A stretch of 64,000 nt of DNA. It comes from Amblyomma americanum (taxonomy: Eukaryota > Arthropoda > Arachnida > Ixodida > Ixodidae). This document shows positions 42,961 through 54,847 of the stretch, piece after piece (the stretch's first letter is position 1; each line of letters starts with the position of its first letter). The translations under genes were made by a program, and so were the position numbers. The stretch lies in assembly GCF_052857255.1 (NCBI RefSeq), contig NC_135507.1, positions 77,970,350 through 78,034,349 of the forward strand, read 5' to 3'. The notes under the pieces are model-generated. The model saw only the letters and a list, made by a program, of their open reading frames with translations. It made no database searches and was not told the origin of the DNA.

Positions 42961-44662
42961 TACCAGTGTTCTGAAAAAAAAAACGGATACATAGTTGTTA
43001 GGATTCTCTGTGAAAGCACCGAAACTTTGAAGTTAAGGAGGCATTCTCCCCGGTTTGGGGTTAGCTGCCGTCATTGTTAGCTTAGCTCGTAGAGCGACTG
43101 CCTCGGATTAGTGGTGGGGCCTGGTTTGAACTTATCCCCTTAGAAAAATTCAGGCCTGTGCACTTGCTCGTGGACTCCACGTATCTTGGACAATGTTACA
43201 AACGGAGGTCTACACCGTAGGAAGAATTTCCAATGAGCTGTCAGCGGGCGCGGAGGCTCAAAGAGACTCCAGCGTGAAGTAATCTTCCTGAGTGTCTCCA
43301 CGGCGGTTGCGTCATCAACGGAAGGGTTTTCCTTTTTCGGTGGGAAAACTGTTCGCCGAAAAGCAGCCTCGTTGAGGCGGTTGCTGTATCTCGCGGTCAT
43401 TCAGGGACATTTTACACGATGCTGCAGCAATTTGATTAAATGACCGGCCACCATTTTGAAATCTCGTACGGACAAGGAACGTTCGAATGCTAGTAGTAAG
43501 AGGTAACGCTCCTAAAAATACGTCTAGATAAAAAATAGCTGCTAAAAACTAAGAAGGCCACCGCTCAGGAAAAAAGTTCAATTTCATGTAAACCACTCGA
43601 CAGTTATCAATAACGGTGCTTAAATAAGGGTATTCTCTGTATTATTCTTCTTGTGCCTGTCTTCTTTTTTTTTGGTAAAACAGATGAAAGAAAGCCAATC
43701 GTCGCACACTGGTTAATACTGGTTATTGCATCAAGAATTGAGTCACGCTGACAATTAAAAAGCAAACGTCCCGAGTTCGCCGACGGCCCACATGGTAGAC
43801 CTTCTTGCACGGCACGTACTTGTCAGGCAACTACTTTCCCACACTGCTAGATCAAAGTACGTGACGTCACGGAGCGAGTGTACAGGCCCGACGTTTTCTT
43901 GGAAGCTTCAGTTTTAACTCTCGATAAGGATGCATTTGTCTTCACGAAGTTTGCCTGAAGTCTGTACCGCTTTTCTAGCCATACGAGTGTGCATGGGCAG
44001 ATGGTATTGAGCAATTGCTCCGTTAATATCGGACAATACTTCACTACGGACTCGGCGAAAGATGCTTTATTAGGATTTCGCTTCACATACTACAAGTTGT
44101 CGGAAAATTCGTCTTGGACTTGCAACCTAGATGCAAAAAACATATTACGTTCAAACGTAACACATTACCTTCCAAACTTGTGTCTTCAGAGGGGCGGTCT
44201 CCGGGTGAAAGCGAAAATATTTGAGCATAATGGGGAATCGCAACCGTTCCGTGAATAGATAAAATCAACAAGCAGAGACCTGTTAACCGTGGTGCGGTCA
44301 AGCAGGGTGCGGTTTCTGTCGCTCTCGTGTGAATGACAGGCTTTCGTCTTCCTGAAGAGTAGCCTTGCACCTAGTTTTCCATTCCGCTGAGGAGATATAT
44401 AGATGTCATCTGTACGGTGTGCATCGGACACGTTACACTGAACTGTTGGCATGCTAGCTAGTGGTAAATAAGAGTTTGTCAACAGACTGATGTGCCTTTA
44501 TATGCGTCGCTAAGAGCATGTCTGGAAGCAATTAACACCTTGAACCACAACAGCTGGCATTTCTTTATCTTCCTGTTATTGTCGCAACAATTACTGTGTA
44601 AGGAAGTTTCTCAGGAATAAACACAGGCGATGTTGCAACCGAAACTTAACGCTTCGCCGGTT
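42961..44662. other. no gene recognised; one tRNA-like SINE head
   Basis: About 43077-43140 reads TAGCTCGTAGAGCGACTGCC then GGTTTGAAC, a tRNA-like head. It is probably a SINE relic and similar to 4222-4325. The rest shows no feature. Confidence 0.4.
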
Positions 44663-44667
44663 GTTCC

Positions 44668-44797
44668 TGATGCGTCGTCGGCAAACCTTGGCTTGACCAC
44701 GTGATCACAACGTCACCTCACCGGCGGGCTATAAAAGGGGCTGCCTGAATAAATCGTTCCTTCTTGTTGTGTCATTCCTGCGTGATGGTATATTGCA
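44668..44797 (+). repeat. left LTR of the Gypsy element
   Basis: The LTR has GGGCTATAAAAGGGGC as TATA region and GAATAAATCG as a possible poly(A) signal; the right copy reads GAACAAATCG here. It is unusually short (130 bp). Confidence 0.9.
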
Positions 44798-44846
44798 GTG
44801 GCGACGAGATAGCGCGCCGGCGCTAGGCGAACTTACGTGCGCAAGA

Positions 44847-45142
44847 ATGAGTGCCGGGCGGCCACCGGAATTCACGGATGCAGAAGGTACGTGGCCTACG
44901 TATCGTGTTCGGCTGGAGGCTTACTTCGAAGCCCATAGCATCGCGGAACCAACGAAGAAGCGAGCGCTGCTCATAGCTTCGCTCACAGACAGTGCGGTGC
45001 GAGTGGTGCAGGGGTGGTGTCATCCAAAACAAGTGAATGAGCTGAGTTACCAAGAAGTCGTCCAGCATTGGGAAGACCACTATGCTCCGCAAGTTAACGA
45101 GATCGCTGCAAGTTATGCTTTCTTCAGGCGCTCGCAAAAAAG
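44847..45142 (+). pseudogene. Gypsy element gag, N-terminal part, ends in a frameshift
   Basis: ATG opens MSAGRPPEFTDAEGTWPTY, then a capsid-like segment with YFEAHSIAEPTKKRALLIAS and HWEDHYAPQVNEIAASYAFF. The frame shifts within CGCAAAAAAGACGG (about 45136-45144). The downstream frame resumes with DGESAQDFIAEIRRLAEKC. The shift lies inside the capsid region, not at a gag-pol border, so an indel in the A-run is more likely than programmed frameshifting. Confidence 0.75.
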
Positions 45143-47313
45143 ACGGGGAGTCTGCCCAGGACTTCATTGCGGAAATTAGGCGGCTAGCGGAGAAGTGCAA
45201 CTTCGGAACGTCACTGGAGCGCATGTTACGGGACAGAATTGTGTGCGGTGTGCAAGATGAAGACGTCCGGCGACACTTACTGACTCAACGGAAGCTTACA
45301 CTAGAAGAGGCGGAAGACTTTGTTGTCTCGGCACAGAAAGCCTCCCAGAACGCCAAAAGCATGCACTCTTCAGAGCCAGGAGAGGTACATTTTGCCCGTC
45401 AAAAGAGTCGTTCATCGAAGCCACGCCCAAGGCTGGAGAAGTGCGATACATGTGGCAGGTGTGGTGGCGAGTCGCACACCGAGGCGGAATGCAAACACCT
45501 TCACGCGGTGTGCTACCGGTGCGGCAAACGAGGACATCTGCGCCGAATGTGCCAGTCCAGCACAAGTTTCCTTCGGCACGCATCGCACCCGGGAGGCCAA
45601 CGACGCCAGGGCTCCTACGCAATGGCAGCAGCAGGGGACACGAGCTCGGACGACAGCGAAGCCCTGTACACTATTGCAGCGGTTCTCCACCAAGAAGCCA
45701 GCATCCGCAAGGTTCGGCCAATTTACAAGGACATTAATTGGAATAACGTCCCTCTTACTATGCTGGTGGACACAGGATCACCCGTGAGTGTCATCTCCGT
45801 AGCGACGTTCCGGAAGTACGAGGCGCTGTGGCCGCCGTTGCGCAAATCACAGCTTAAGCTATCCTGCCTCTTGGGCGAACTTCCAGTTGTCGGACAGCTC
45901 AGTATGACGGCTACATGCGACAGGAAAGGCATTCCGGGTACGGTCGTAGTGGTCGACAGCGTCGGACCATCTTTGTGCGGCAGAGACACAATCAAGGCAT
46001 TCAACGAGGCTGGGGTGGCAATGCTGTCGCGTGTGGTCGCGAGTGTGCAACCAGTCGAGATAAAAGCTGACAGCACGGAACTGCAAGAGCTGCTCAACAA
46101 ATATGCTGACGTGTTTGCTCCAGGACTCGGCGTATGCAAGGGACCACCGGTCACATTGCAGCTGAAAGAGAATGCGTGTCCGAAGTTTTTTAAGGCCCGT
46201 ACGGTTCCCTACGCTTTGAGGGACAAGATGTCTGAAGCGCTGGACCAACTGGTTGCGCAAGATGTCCTGGCGCCTGTGAAAACCGCCGAATGGGCAACAC
46301 CAGTGGTACCCGTTTTAAAGGGCGATGGGTCTCTCCGAGTGTGCGGAGACTTTCGTATGACAGTGAATGCAGCCACAGTGATGGAACAGTACCCGTTGCC
46401 TCGAGTGGACGACATTTTTGCTAAGCTGAATGGCGGAGAAGTATTTACGACGTTGGACTTACGCCAAGCCTACAACCAGCTATCTTTAGACGCGGATGCC
46501 AAAAAGATAGCAGTGCTGAACACTCAGAAAGGCCTCTTCTGTTTCAACCGATTACCTTTTGGCATAAGTTCTGCTCCAGCTATATTCCAGAGGCGGATGG
46601 ACGCGCTGCTGGGCGATATTCCAGGAGTTCAGGTGTACGTGGATGATATTATCATCGCTGAAAAAAAGGACGATGTATCAAAGCTGAAGAGGGTGCTGCA
46701 ACGCCTGCGGGAGTACTGTCTCCGACTGCACAAGGATAAGTGCAAATTCCGGCAAGACGAAGTCACTTTTCTCGGCCATCGGATCGACGCTAAGGGTCTG
46801 CGACCAAAGGACGATAACATCAAGGCGGTTATCGAAGCCCCAGAACCTACTTCAGTGAGTGAGCTGAAAGCTTTTCTCGGACTTGTAAATTATTACGGCA
46901 AGTTCTTGCCCAATCTGGCCACTGTGCTGGCTCCGCTGTACGCCCTCCTAGCTAAAGGGGCCAAGTGGGAGTGGAACAAGGAACAAGAAAAAGCTGTTCA
47001 GAAAGTTAAGCAGGCAATTGTGGCTTCCAAGTTCCTTGCTCATTACAACCCGGATAAGCCACTGCGGCTTGAGTGCGATGCGTCATCAGTAGGCATTGGG
47101 GCCGTTTTGTCCCACCGTGTGAACGGTGTTGACTACCCCATCGGATTCCGGTCCAGGACACTCACAAAGGCAGAGCGTAACTACTCTGTTAGAAAAAGAA
47201 GCACTAGCACTGGTGTTCGGCGTCGCACGGTTCAAGGACTACTTGTATGGACCTCGGTTCGTGTTAGTAACCGACCACAACAGCCCCTTATCACCCACAA
47301 TCGAATGGTTTAG
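45130..47313 (+). pseudogene. Gypsy element gag-pol: zinc knuckle, protease, RT, partial RNase H
   Basis: The order is gag C-terminal part, CDTCGRCGGESHTEAEC, then a proper knuckle CYRCGKRGHLRRMC. The aspartic protease is LVDTGSPVSVIS. The reverse transcriptase has LRVCGDFRMTVNA, FTTLDLRQAYNQL, FNRLPFGISSAPAIFQ, the catalytic VYVDDIIIA, and FLGHRIDAKGLRP. RNase H starts with LECDASSVGIGAVLSH and then shifts frame near 47188. Gag and pol share one frame here. RT and protease motifs look intact; the element is nevertheless defective because of the gag frameshift, the RNase H frameshift and the integrase deletion. Confidence 0.85.
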
Positions 47314-47861
47314 CCGAAAGAGCTGTGCGCACGCTCAAGGAAGGGCTAAAGAAAAACCCTGGAAAAGACCTGGAAATGCGTATAGCTCGGTTTTTGTTCC
47401 GATATCGCCGAACGCCTGTTAAGCATGGCAAGTCGCCCGCGGAACACTTATTCGGCTACCAGATAAGAACAAAGATGGATTGCATCACGCCCGGTGAGAA
47501 GTCGGCAGAAAGCCAGCGAAGAGTAGGTGCGACTAAATTGGATGTGGGAGAACCGGTCTGGATGCGCAGTTTCGGAGCAGGTCGCAGGTAAATTCCAGGA
47601 GTAGTGCATGGTCAACAGGGCTCCAGGATGGTCTCCGTTGACTCGGAGCAAGGTCTTCAGCGGCGGCACTTGGACCAACTGAGACGTCGGACTGAATCAG
47701 AAGACAGAGCCCCTGGAGAAGTTGGCAAGCGGGAACCTGCTGACGACGACGCTCCGACCACGTCGCAAGATAGCCCAGAAGCATCCGGGACGGAAACTGG
47801 CCCGCCTGGTTTGCGAAGATCAGCCAGACAGCGACGGCCACCTGTACGCTTTCCTCTTTAA
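47188..47861 (+). pseudogene. Gypsy element: RNase H remnant fused to integrase C-terminal end
   Basis: The frame reads LEKEALALVFGVARFKDYLY and TDHNSPL, the RNase H region. At about 47303 it passes directly into integrase sequence of another frame (SNGLAERAVRTLKEGLKKNP). RFLFRYRRTPVKHGKSPAEH and LFGYQ follow. The zinc-binding domain and the first two catalytic aspartates are missing, a deletion of probably more than 1 kb. The 3' end encodes LRRSARQRRPPVRFPL, a common end in this clade. Such deletion derivatives can move only with help from intact relatives. Confidence 0.78.
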
Positions 47862-47871
47862 GGGGGAGAGA

Positions 47872-48001
47872 TGATGCGTCGTCGGCAAACCTTGGCTTGA
47901 CCACGTGATCACAACGTCACCTCACCGGCGGGCTATAAAAGGGGCTGCCTGAACAAATCGTTCCTTCTTGTTGTGTCATTGCTGCGTGATGCTATATTGC
48001 A
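47872..48001 (+). repeat. right LTR of the Gypsy element
   Basis: It matches the left LTR except for three substitutions; the polypurine tract lies immediately before it and the GTTCC duplication immediately after. Confidence 0.9.
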
Positions 48002-48006
48002 GTTCC

Positions 48007-50231
48007 AATGAAAATGCTCTGCAGCTACTCGTGGACCTGTAGGAGTAATTGCTCTCGAAGTTGTGCCATGTCCCTGCAAGTAATTCTGTTATGCCAACCA
48101 CTTGGTTATGCCAACAAGTGGTATTCCAGGCGCGATCGGCGGAGAGGGATGTGGGATTGGAAGAAGGCAGCTGACTAAAGCAATGCCTTTTTATGTGTGA
48201 CACCAATTAAAACAAAAAAAAATTTAGTTTTCTTATCATAACGTAGGGTGGGCTACTTTTTGGTCTGCTAGTAATGAAACTGTCTGCATTTCGCAAAATT
48301 GGTCTATTCTGGTGTGGTCAAGAGACCATAACGTACCTGACGACGACGAAGTGCGAATGGCACTCGAGTTCACTGAAACGAAAGAGCGGAAGAATATGTG
48401 ACAGAAATCAAAACGTGTCATTCATTCACCGCTTGAACGATCTTCTCGGCTGGTCCGCAAACGTAATAGCATGTCTGAAGCCAGCACATTCTTTGTAGTT
48501 GTTTCCCTTTACTCGCAGCGTCTATACACACCATGAAATATGCCTTCATTTCTAATATTAATCGAAAAGTTAGGAAGTGTGTCTCTGCATCCCGATTAGT
48601 GCTATATTTTTCCGCAGTTTTTGTTTAACATTGCAGGTTAGAACTGGAGACATGTTTATTGACATAGAACACTGTTGCGAATTTTAGGATATTTGTGGAC
48701 AGTTTCGCAAGAAATGATAAGGTTTATTCACTGCCACGCATTCCTAGACTACAACAGAACATGGTACGGGCTATCTACCGGACATTAGCAGCTTACAAGT
48801 CTGGCCTGGTCGTACTCAGAGACACAAAAACCGCATTGAGAGCTTACCAGACGTCATCAGGGTTAGTTGGCTAGACTCAGCTAAAGAATATTGAAGGAAA
48901 GGAAGGGAAAGATCACCAAGAATTGAAGACAGCTTGCGGAAGTTCCGCGTGAAAATAAGTACATCTACTTCAATATCCCCAGTTCACCAATTGGAAATCT
49001 AGTCGCTTTAGTGCACTTGAGTCATTTCAGAGCAAGGTATGACGCGAGTAAGCTTGACGATTTTTTTTCATTGTAAATTATAATACACTTAAGATTGCAT
49101 GAAACTTTATGGTGTCAGCAATGCAAAATATTTGTTTGCAAACATGCTGATAAATCTAGCTACATTCTTGCTGCTCCTAAATATGAAGATCTCTTGCTAA
49201 TCTATAAAAGCGCGTGACAAGAACATTTGCTGTAGGGTATCCCTAATGAAAACTTGCATCTGAAAGCAGCACGAATGATATCTTTTGCCAAGATGTATTT
49301 ACGTACTTAGTATTTACGCCTTTTACGAATACTGATCTTTACGATGCTCATGGGTACGCGCTTTCATTGCATATATAGAAGTAGACGCAACGCATGATTT
49401 TTTTGAGCAGCCATAAGCCTCGTAAGTCTGTACGCCTTACTGACATGACCGCTCTGCAGCGAGCTAAATTTTCACCTCAGAATCATAGACCACAACCGCC
49501 AACTCGATATTCGGTTCGTTATTGAAAGCAACGTGAACAGTAAATTGTTGAATACCGGAACCTGCAGCGCTAAACTTCACACTGTGCAAGCTTATTAAAA
49601 GTCCCGTTCAGAACATGATCTCGTCTGACAATAGCGACTTAATGCTGTCATAGCTTGCAATAAGTGCAGGCTGCAGCATTGTCAGCTTACGGCCTAGCAC
49701 GTATCAATAGTATAAACATCTGCGTGCTTGTAATGCCATGCAACGATAAGACAGAGCGTGGTAATGCATTCTCTAAGAAGATACGGCCATGGTACACGTA
49801 ATGGGTGCACACTTGGCGAAGGAACGAGAAAACCAAGCGAGACACTCGCCCATTGCGATGCGCTTAGTTGACTCTTCTTTTTTCTCCAATTCCTCAGCTG
49901 TGGTTCACGCTCGTGTCTTTAACTCAGCCACCCCAAATATTTACATTGATGGACTAAGTTTACAAGCTATCATCTCTGGCTTAACCCACTTAACAAATTG
50001 TTGTATTGTACTCCATTTTTATTGGTAGGCGGAGCATATTACCGCGGTGTAGCCGTATATTTTGTCCTTCAGTCGTCACTTTTACAGCACAGGAAGTAAG
50101 TATGTCATGCTTGGACAATGCAATAATCATCTCGATATTGTGTTCAAGTGTACCAGAATCGACATTACAAGGCTCCGCCCGAAATATCTGCTGATGCGTC
50201 ATTCCTGATGACATTTCACTCTTTGGAATTG
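48007..50231. other. no feature recognised
   Basis: About 2.2 kb of AT-rich sequence has no recognised exon, SINE or LINE motif. Confidence 0.5.
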
Positions 50232-50945
50232 CCATGCTGGTGGTGGTAAACTTTAATAAATATTGAGCGTTCTTGGTTTGGCTCTTGGTCTCGTGAAGTG
50301 GCTGGCTGTCGGTGACGCCCGGCGAGTTTCAAAGCCCAGCCCACCAGCTGCTTCTGGACAGCTGGGTCGGAGCTCAACACCGCGACCTCACGTCCCTTGA
50401 CGTGAGGGAGTAGCCACTCCGATGCAGACTGTAACTCGGAGCATATGTAGAGTATGCAGTGGAAATGAGCTCTTGGGGTTCCACATAGGGTAGACTCTGA
50501 CGAGAACAGCTAAATTGCTAAATTGGCGGGGGAGCGAGAGAGGTGCGAGACTATCTTGCGCCACGTCACCTTCTCTAATTTATGGAGTGATCTGTGGGGC
50601 GGAGGATAGTGGAGTCGCTGCTCCCTGTAGTGGAGCGAAATCTCGTATTATGTGATCATCTGTTCACGGGCGCTTCATGGCTCGGCGGCTTGCCCTGCTC
50701 GGTTGACGTACGCTCGAGCTGTGTCATGGGTAGCTTCGTTGCTTGAATGGTCCGCGTGCGTGGGGACCCATATGAGTTTAATGGGCCTAGTGTGTGGCTG
50801 AGAGGAATTTAAATTTTGTGGGCGATGGCATGTGTCCTCCCTTTGGCGAAGTTTCTGATCGCGGTTTTTGTCACTAAATATGAGTGTCACAGCGACTCTC
50901 TCTTGTGCAGTATATTGCTTGATACTGACTTCGCACAGCACCGGT
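50232..50945 (-). pseudogene. LINE relic: RNase H end and 3' terminus
   Basis: The minus strand reads IKLIWVPTHADHSSNEATHD followed by TARAYVNRAGQA, the last RNase H motif (WVP-H--N--AD-type, with the Asp altered). Further on it reads AVLSSDPAVQKQLVGWALKL in another frame. It ends AATATTTATTAAAGTTTACC and (CCA)n near 50232. It is probably R1/I-type and is heavily decayed. Confidence 0.55.
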
Positions 50946-50997
50946 CTGAAGGAACGAGATCGTTAGCGCGAGCGAGCCACACGAAGGTTAATTAATC

Positions 50998-51040
<43 letters not shown>

Positions 51041-51370
51041 AATGTTTATTGTGGATTTTGTTTACGGCTACTACTCGGATCATTAACCTAGGAATCCGCT
51101 GGGTTCAGCTGTCGTCATGGAACCACACACCAGACGTAGTTGAATCTCACGCTTCTTGCGTACGTCGTTGAGTTTGTTACCCTGTCTAGTTCCGGGTTTT
51201 CTTGATCTTCCCATGCCAAGTGGGGAAGGCAGGCCATGCTTCCCCAAAATATGCAGTGCGAGTCTGCCATCTCCGGTACATATAGGCTAGTTCAGCTTGT
51301 TTCTTGGTGAGCTAGGGGTGCGTTAGAGCCTACCCTCTTCTCTTAATTTGTGGTGCTAGACAGCGTCACT
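50946..51370 (-). repeat. LINE-like repeat 3' end with (AATC)n tail
   Basis: On the minus strand GGCAGACTCGCACTGCATAT and GCATGGCCTGCCTTCCCC lead to CACAATAAACATTTCC, followed by (AATC)n at about 50998-51040. An AATAAA precedes the simple tail, as in the ends at 10816 and 50232. Family unassigned. Confidence 0.4.
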
Positions 51371-52529
51371 GTAGCCTATCAGTGTACACTATCACTGATC
51401 CTATCACTAGTTCCGATTTGGTATCTTTAGAACGTGCACTGTGAAGTACGGCGCGGGCTGCGGCATGAGTGCTTTCCATCCCTCCGTCTGAGAAGTGTCC
51501 GGGAAGTCACAATAGTGAATAGCGTGTCAGTATCCTTTGTTTCTGCAGGACGCGGATAGCGTGTATGCACAGGAGTCTTCTGCTTCTTTGCATTGGGCAT
51601 GCATACTTTTGTGCGTAGTCTAATAATCAAGCAGGAGGACATAAATAGCTGTCTGCGGACGCTGAAAAGCGCCTTTTAATAAGCTCGAGTTTATTTCTTT
51701 TTATATCTTATCTTCCGTATTCTCTTTAACATATAGCATAGCGATCATTTAAAAGAGCTCGAATATAATAGCTGAAGCTCAGCTCAGTGGCGTTGTTTAA
51801 CATGGCGAAGCTCTGACGACTATTGAACTATCAAGATTTCAGATTCTTGGCGTCGGCCTCAAAATGAAAATTTATGCTGACAGGAATTCTTAATATCTCA
51901 AAAAGCTTCACAACGTGCACAGGAAAGAACACATAGAAACTCTGGATAACGCATAGATTTCACTTCTTACGTCGGTATGAATTACAATGGCGTTGTCGCC
52001 GTGATTATATGAAGCTTAAAACTGCAAAAATTATTTGATTCCATCGCCACCCGTTCACCAGCACAGATGATACTGTGTCACACACGAGTCTTACTAGTTT
52101 GATGCCTTGATACGGTACTGATAACTGTTCACAGCTTGCATAAAAAGCATCGTTCCTTGGTGCGGTATACACTAGCTTTGTCGCCTTGATTCGATTAAGA
52201 ATAAAATGGCAAAACCTCAATTCTAATGCCACCCGTTAACACAGACCGCACTAACCGACATGCAAAACTGTTATTACTCTTATACTTGCAGCAGCGATGA
52301 TAATATACTGCCTAAATTTGTACAAACTAAGTGGCAAAAATCATGGCACTCAGCAATGCAAACCGCATTGCAGCACCGCCAACACCTGGCCCTTTTGAGT
52401 TGGCGAGTCGAAAGTACAGTTCTGTAAATGAATGCGGGATGATTTTCTCCACCGTTGCAGAACTAGCCGTCTCTGAGCTACAGGGCATACCGCAAAACGC
52501 CGCAGGCCCCTTGAAACTAAATTAGAGTT
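51371..52529. other. no feature recognised
   Basis: No exon or repeat was assigned. Confidence 0.45.
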
Positions 52530-54100
52530 TCTATTTTCCGACCCTCGGCTGTAAGGTCACAATTCCCCATGTGAGCGCAAAGCGTAGCTCTCCTTTGGCA
52601 GCAACGCGTTCGCTTGTACTGGAATACTTGGAAACAGAGTATGCCTGCCATCTTCAAATTTTCACGGATGGTTCTGTGGACAAGGTCAAACAAGCTAGCG
52701 CAGCGGCTTTTTACATTCCTTTTTTCGGCTGTACCGCGGCGGCTGCGTTTTTATGGAGGAAAAACGCTAAGGCGCCCGTGTGCTGTGCGATGTCAGTGCA
52801 CGTTAAAGATCCCCAGGTCGTCGAAATTATTCCGGAGCCATCCACTACGGCACCTCTTTATTCCTTTCTTCTTTCACTCCCTCCTTTATGCCTTCCCTTA
52901 CGGCGCGGTTCGGGTGTCCATAGATATATGAGACAGATACTGCGCCATTTCCTTTCCCCCTAAAACCAATTATTATTTTTATTATTTGGGCTGTAAGTGG
53001 TCCGTACGCTGTACAGCTGTCGTATCCTACACAACGGCTGAAAGTGTTGCTATTGAGGCGGCTTTACGGAAGTTAGGGTCTTGTCCGGCTCAACCTGTTG
53101 TCATCCTAACTGATTCAAAATCTGCCCTTCAGAGGTTAGAGTGCGGGTTCCCTACTGACGCCTTGTCTCTAAGCTCTCTGCGCTTGGTGCAGAATCTGCA
53201 CGGCTTTACTCTACATTTCCAGTGGGTGCCCTCTCACATAGGAGTCAACGGTAATGAGGTGGCAGACAGTCTCGCCCATAAAGCTCTCTCAAGGATTCCA
53301 TCAAAAAAAGTACCTCAAGATGGGAAGTCTCTGCAGGAAAACGGTGCTCGATCACTTCAGTACTCTGTGGAGTGCGTCCCACAAGCCATGTGTGACCAAG
53401 GGACTGAGAAGATCTCAGGCGACAATTCTACATCGAACTCGCACGGCCTCTGCTCGCACTCCTGCATGGATGCATAAGACCGGCATAGCATCGTCTCCGC
53501 TCTGCTGTTTATGTGGTGTGTGCGGGGATATCGAACATTATATTATGTATTGCCCAGAGTACAACGCGGAAAGGCATGTGATGTTCGGTTCCTTCAAGAA
53601 GACAGGAACCCGTCACAGCACAGTGCAGGACATTGACTACCCGAGTGGAAACCAGACATGCAGAAGAGAGGCTGCACACCTTCTTTTAACATTTCTGCAG
53701 AACACGGATCTTGTTTTTAAATGATGACAGCAGGAACGGACTATGGCCGACTGTGATTGAATGTGTGCGTAGATGGTGTCTTCCGGAGTGGACTACTTTA
53801 TACTGTGAGCGAATGTGTGTATGGAGTGTGGCACTACAATGACCTATGTTCTACTGTGACTGAATATGTGCATAGATGGTGACATCTGGAGTAGTCTGTG
53901 ATGTGAACTGTGTGGATTGATTGTGTGCATAGATGGTGACTGCGGGAGAGAATGTGTGCTATTATAATAGACTGTGCAATTAGCGAGGTAGATGCGGCAT
54001 TGTTAATATCGAAGGGACGCTGCGGTGGAGCAATTGCCGGCAGATAAAGCAAGGCTAACCCCACCTGTAGCATTCAACACCTCAACCTCAACCTCAAAAA
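52530..54100 (+). mobile_element. LINE C: RNase H-bearing 3' part, split by a SINE
   Basis: The RNase H domain shows HLQIFTDGSV (first Asp), YTTAESVAIEAAL (Glu), VVILTDSKSALQRL (Asp) and FQWVPSHIGVNGNEVADSLA (His/Asp). The zinc-binding segment CCLCGVCGDIEHYIMYCPEY follows after a frame change. The 3'UTR carries tandem CATAGATGGTG units and ends with a CTCAACCTCAACCTCAA tail near 54080-54096. The element is 5'-truncated near 52530. A type 2 SINE sits at 52734-52988. Domain layout fits an I/R1-group LINE. Confidence 0.8.
52734..52988 (+). mobile_element. SINE type 2 inserted in LINE C RNase H
   Basis: It begins CCGCGGCGGCTGCGTTTTTA (5'-truncated head). GATGTCAGTGCACGTTAAAG and GGAGCCATCCACTACGGCAC follow. 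The type 2 tail is GGCGCGGTTCGGGTGTCC and TGCGCCATTTCCTTTCC, ending CCAATTATTATTTTTATTATT. GGCTGTA flanks it at 52727-52733 and 52989-52995. Removing it with one duplicate restores the LINE frame. Confidence 0.9.
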
Positions 54101-54600
54101 CACTGTGCTTGATAAGGCATAAACTGATAACTAGTAAAAATGACAAGGGTCATGGTGTCTTGTGGGCGCTAATTACAGCACTTCTTCCTGGCAGGAAGAA
54201 TGCAAATTCGTGGCGCGGAAATCATGAAAAGAAGTTCTCGATATTGTGCCAGTTCATTCACGATCTTCGGAGTTAACGAAGAAAAACCTGGCCAACCCTG
54301 GCAACCAAGTGAAAAATAAGGTTGTGTATTTGATGTCTACTCCGAAGCTTCGGAGGTTAGCGTGTACAAACGCAGACGCAATCACAAGATACAGCCGAGA
54401 AGAGAAAAAAATGTCACCAAAAAGGTGGGTATTATCGTAGGAGCATTCGTCGACAAATAAGATACGTTCACAAAACCTTCTTCCAAATCAGCGACTACAG
54501 TTTCGTGTAGGCGATGAGCTGCTCGCGTGATTCTTTTCCGTCTCCATCGAGAACGCGCCAGTCACCATCTCGGCAGTGCACTCTTCGTCCGGCGACGCCT
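54101..54600. other. no feature recognised
   Basis: Sequence after the LINE C tail; nothing was assigned. Confidence 0.4.
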
Positions 54601-54847
54601 CGTGCTTCACGTCGTCGGCCTATTTGACGGCTTCCTCAGCTCCTCCAGTACCGCAAGCTTCCGCCTGCCTCGTGTCCGAGCACGGGTGTTCCTGGCGCTC
54701 TTCGGCAAGATTGGCGCCGTTTTGCTTCCAGCTCTTGCGCCTGTCTTTCATCATAACTGGGTCGGGCAAAGCCAACGGAGGCAGGACTGCTCTCGCAGCC
54801 ACGACGTCCGGATGCTTATTGGCCGGGGTTTTGCGATTCGGACTCAC

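Larger units (their letters stand above)
44668..48001 (+). mobile_element. Ty3/Gypsy (Mag/K02A2.6-like) LTR retrotransposon, internally deleted
   Basis: LTRs of 130 bp lie at 44668-44797 and 47872-48001, starting TGATGCGTCG and ending ATATTGCA. They differ at three positions. Both carry TATAAAAG. GTGGCGACGAGATAGC after the left LTR is a probable primer site. AAGGGGGAGAGA before the right LTR is a polypurine tract. GTTCC flanks the element at 44663-44667 and 48002-48006. The near-identical LTRs suggest a young insertion, but gag has a frameshift and most of the integrase is gone. The clade is inferred from the RT sequence style. Confidence 0.9.

Noticed and set aside
44823..46260. Minus-strand frames of 93-143 codons
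   Set aside because: They are shadows of the Gypsy gag-pol region.
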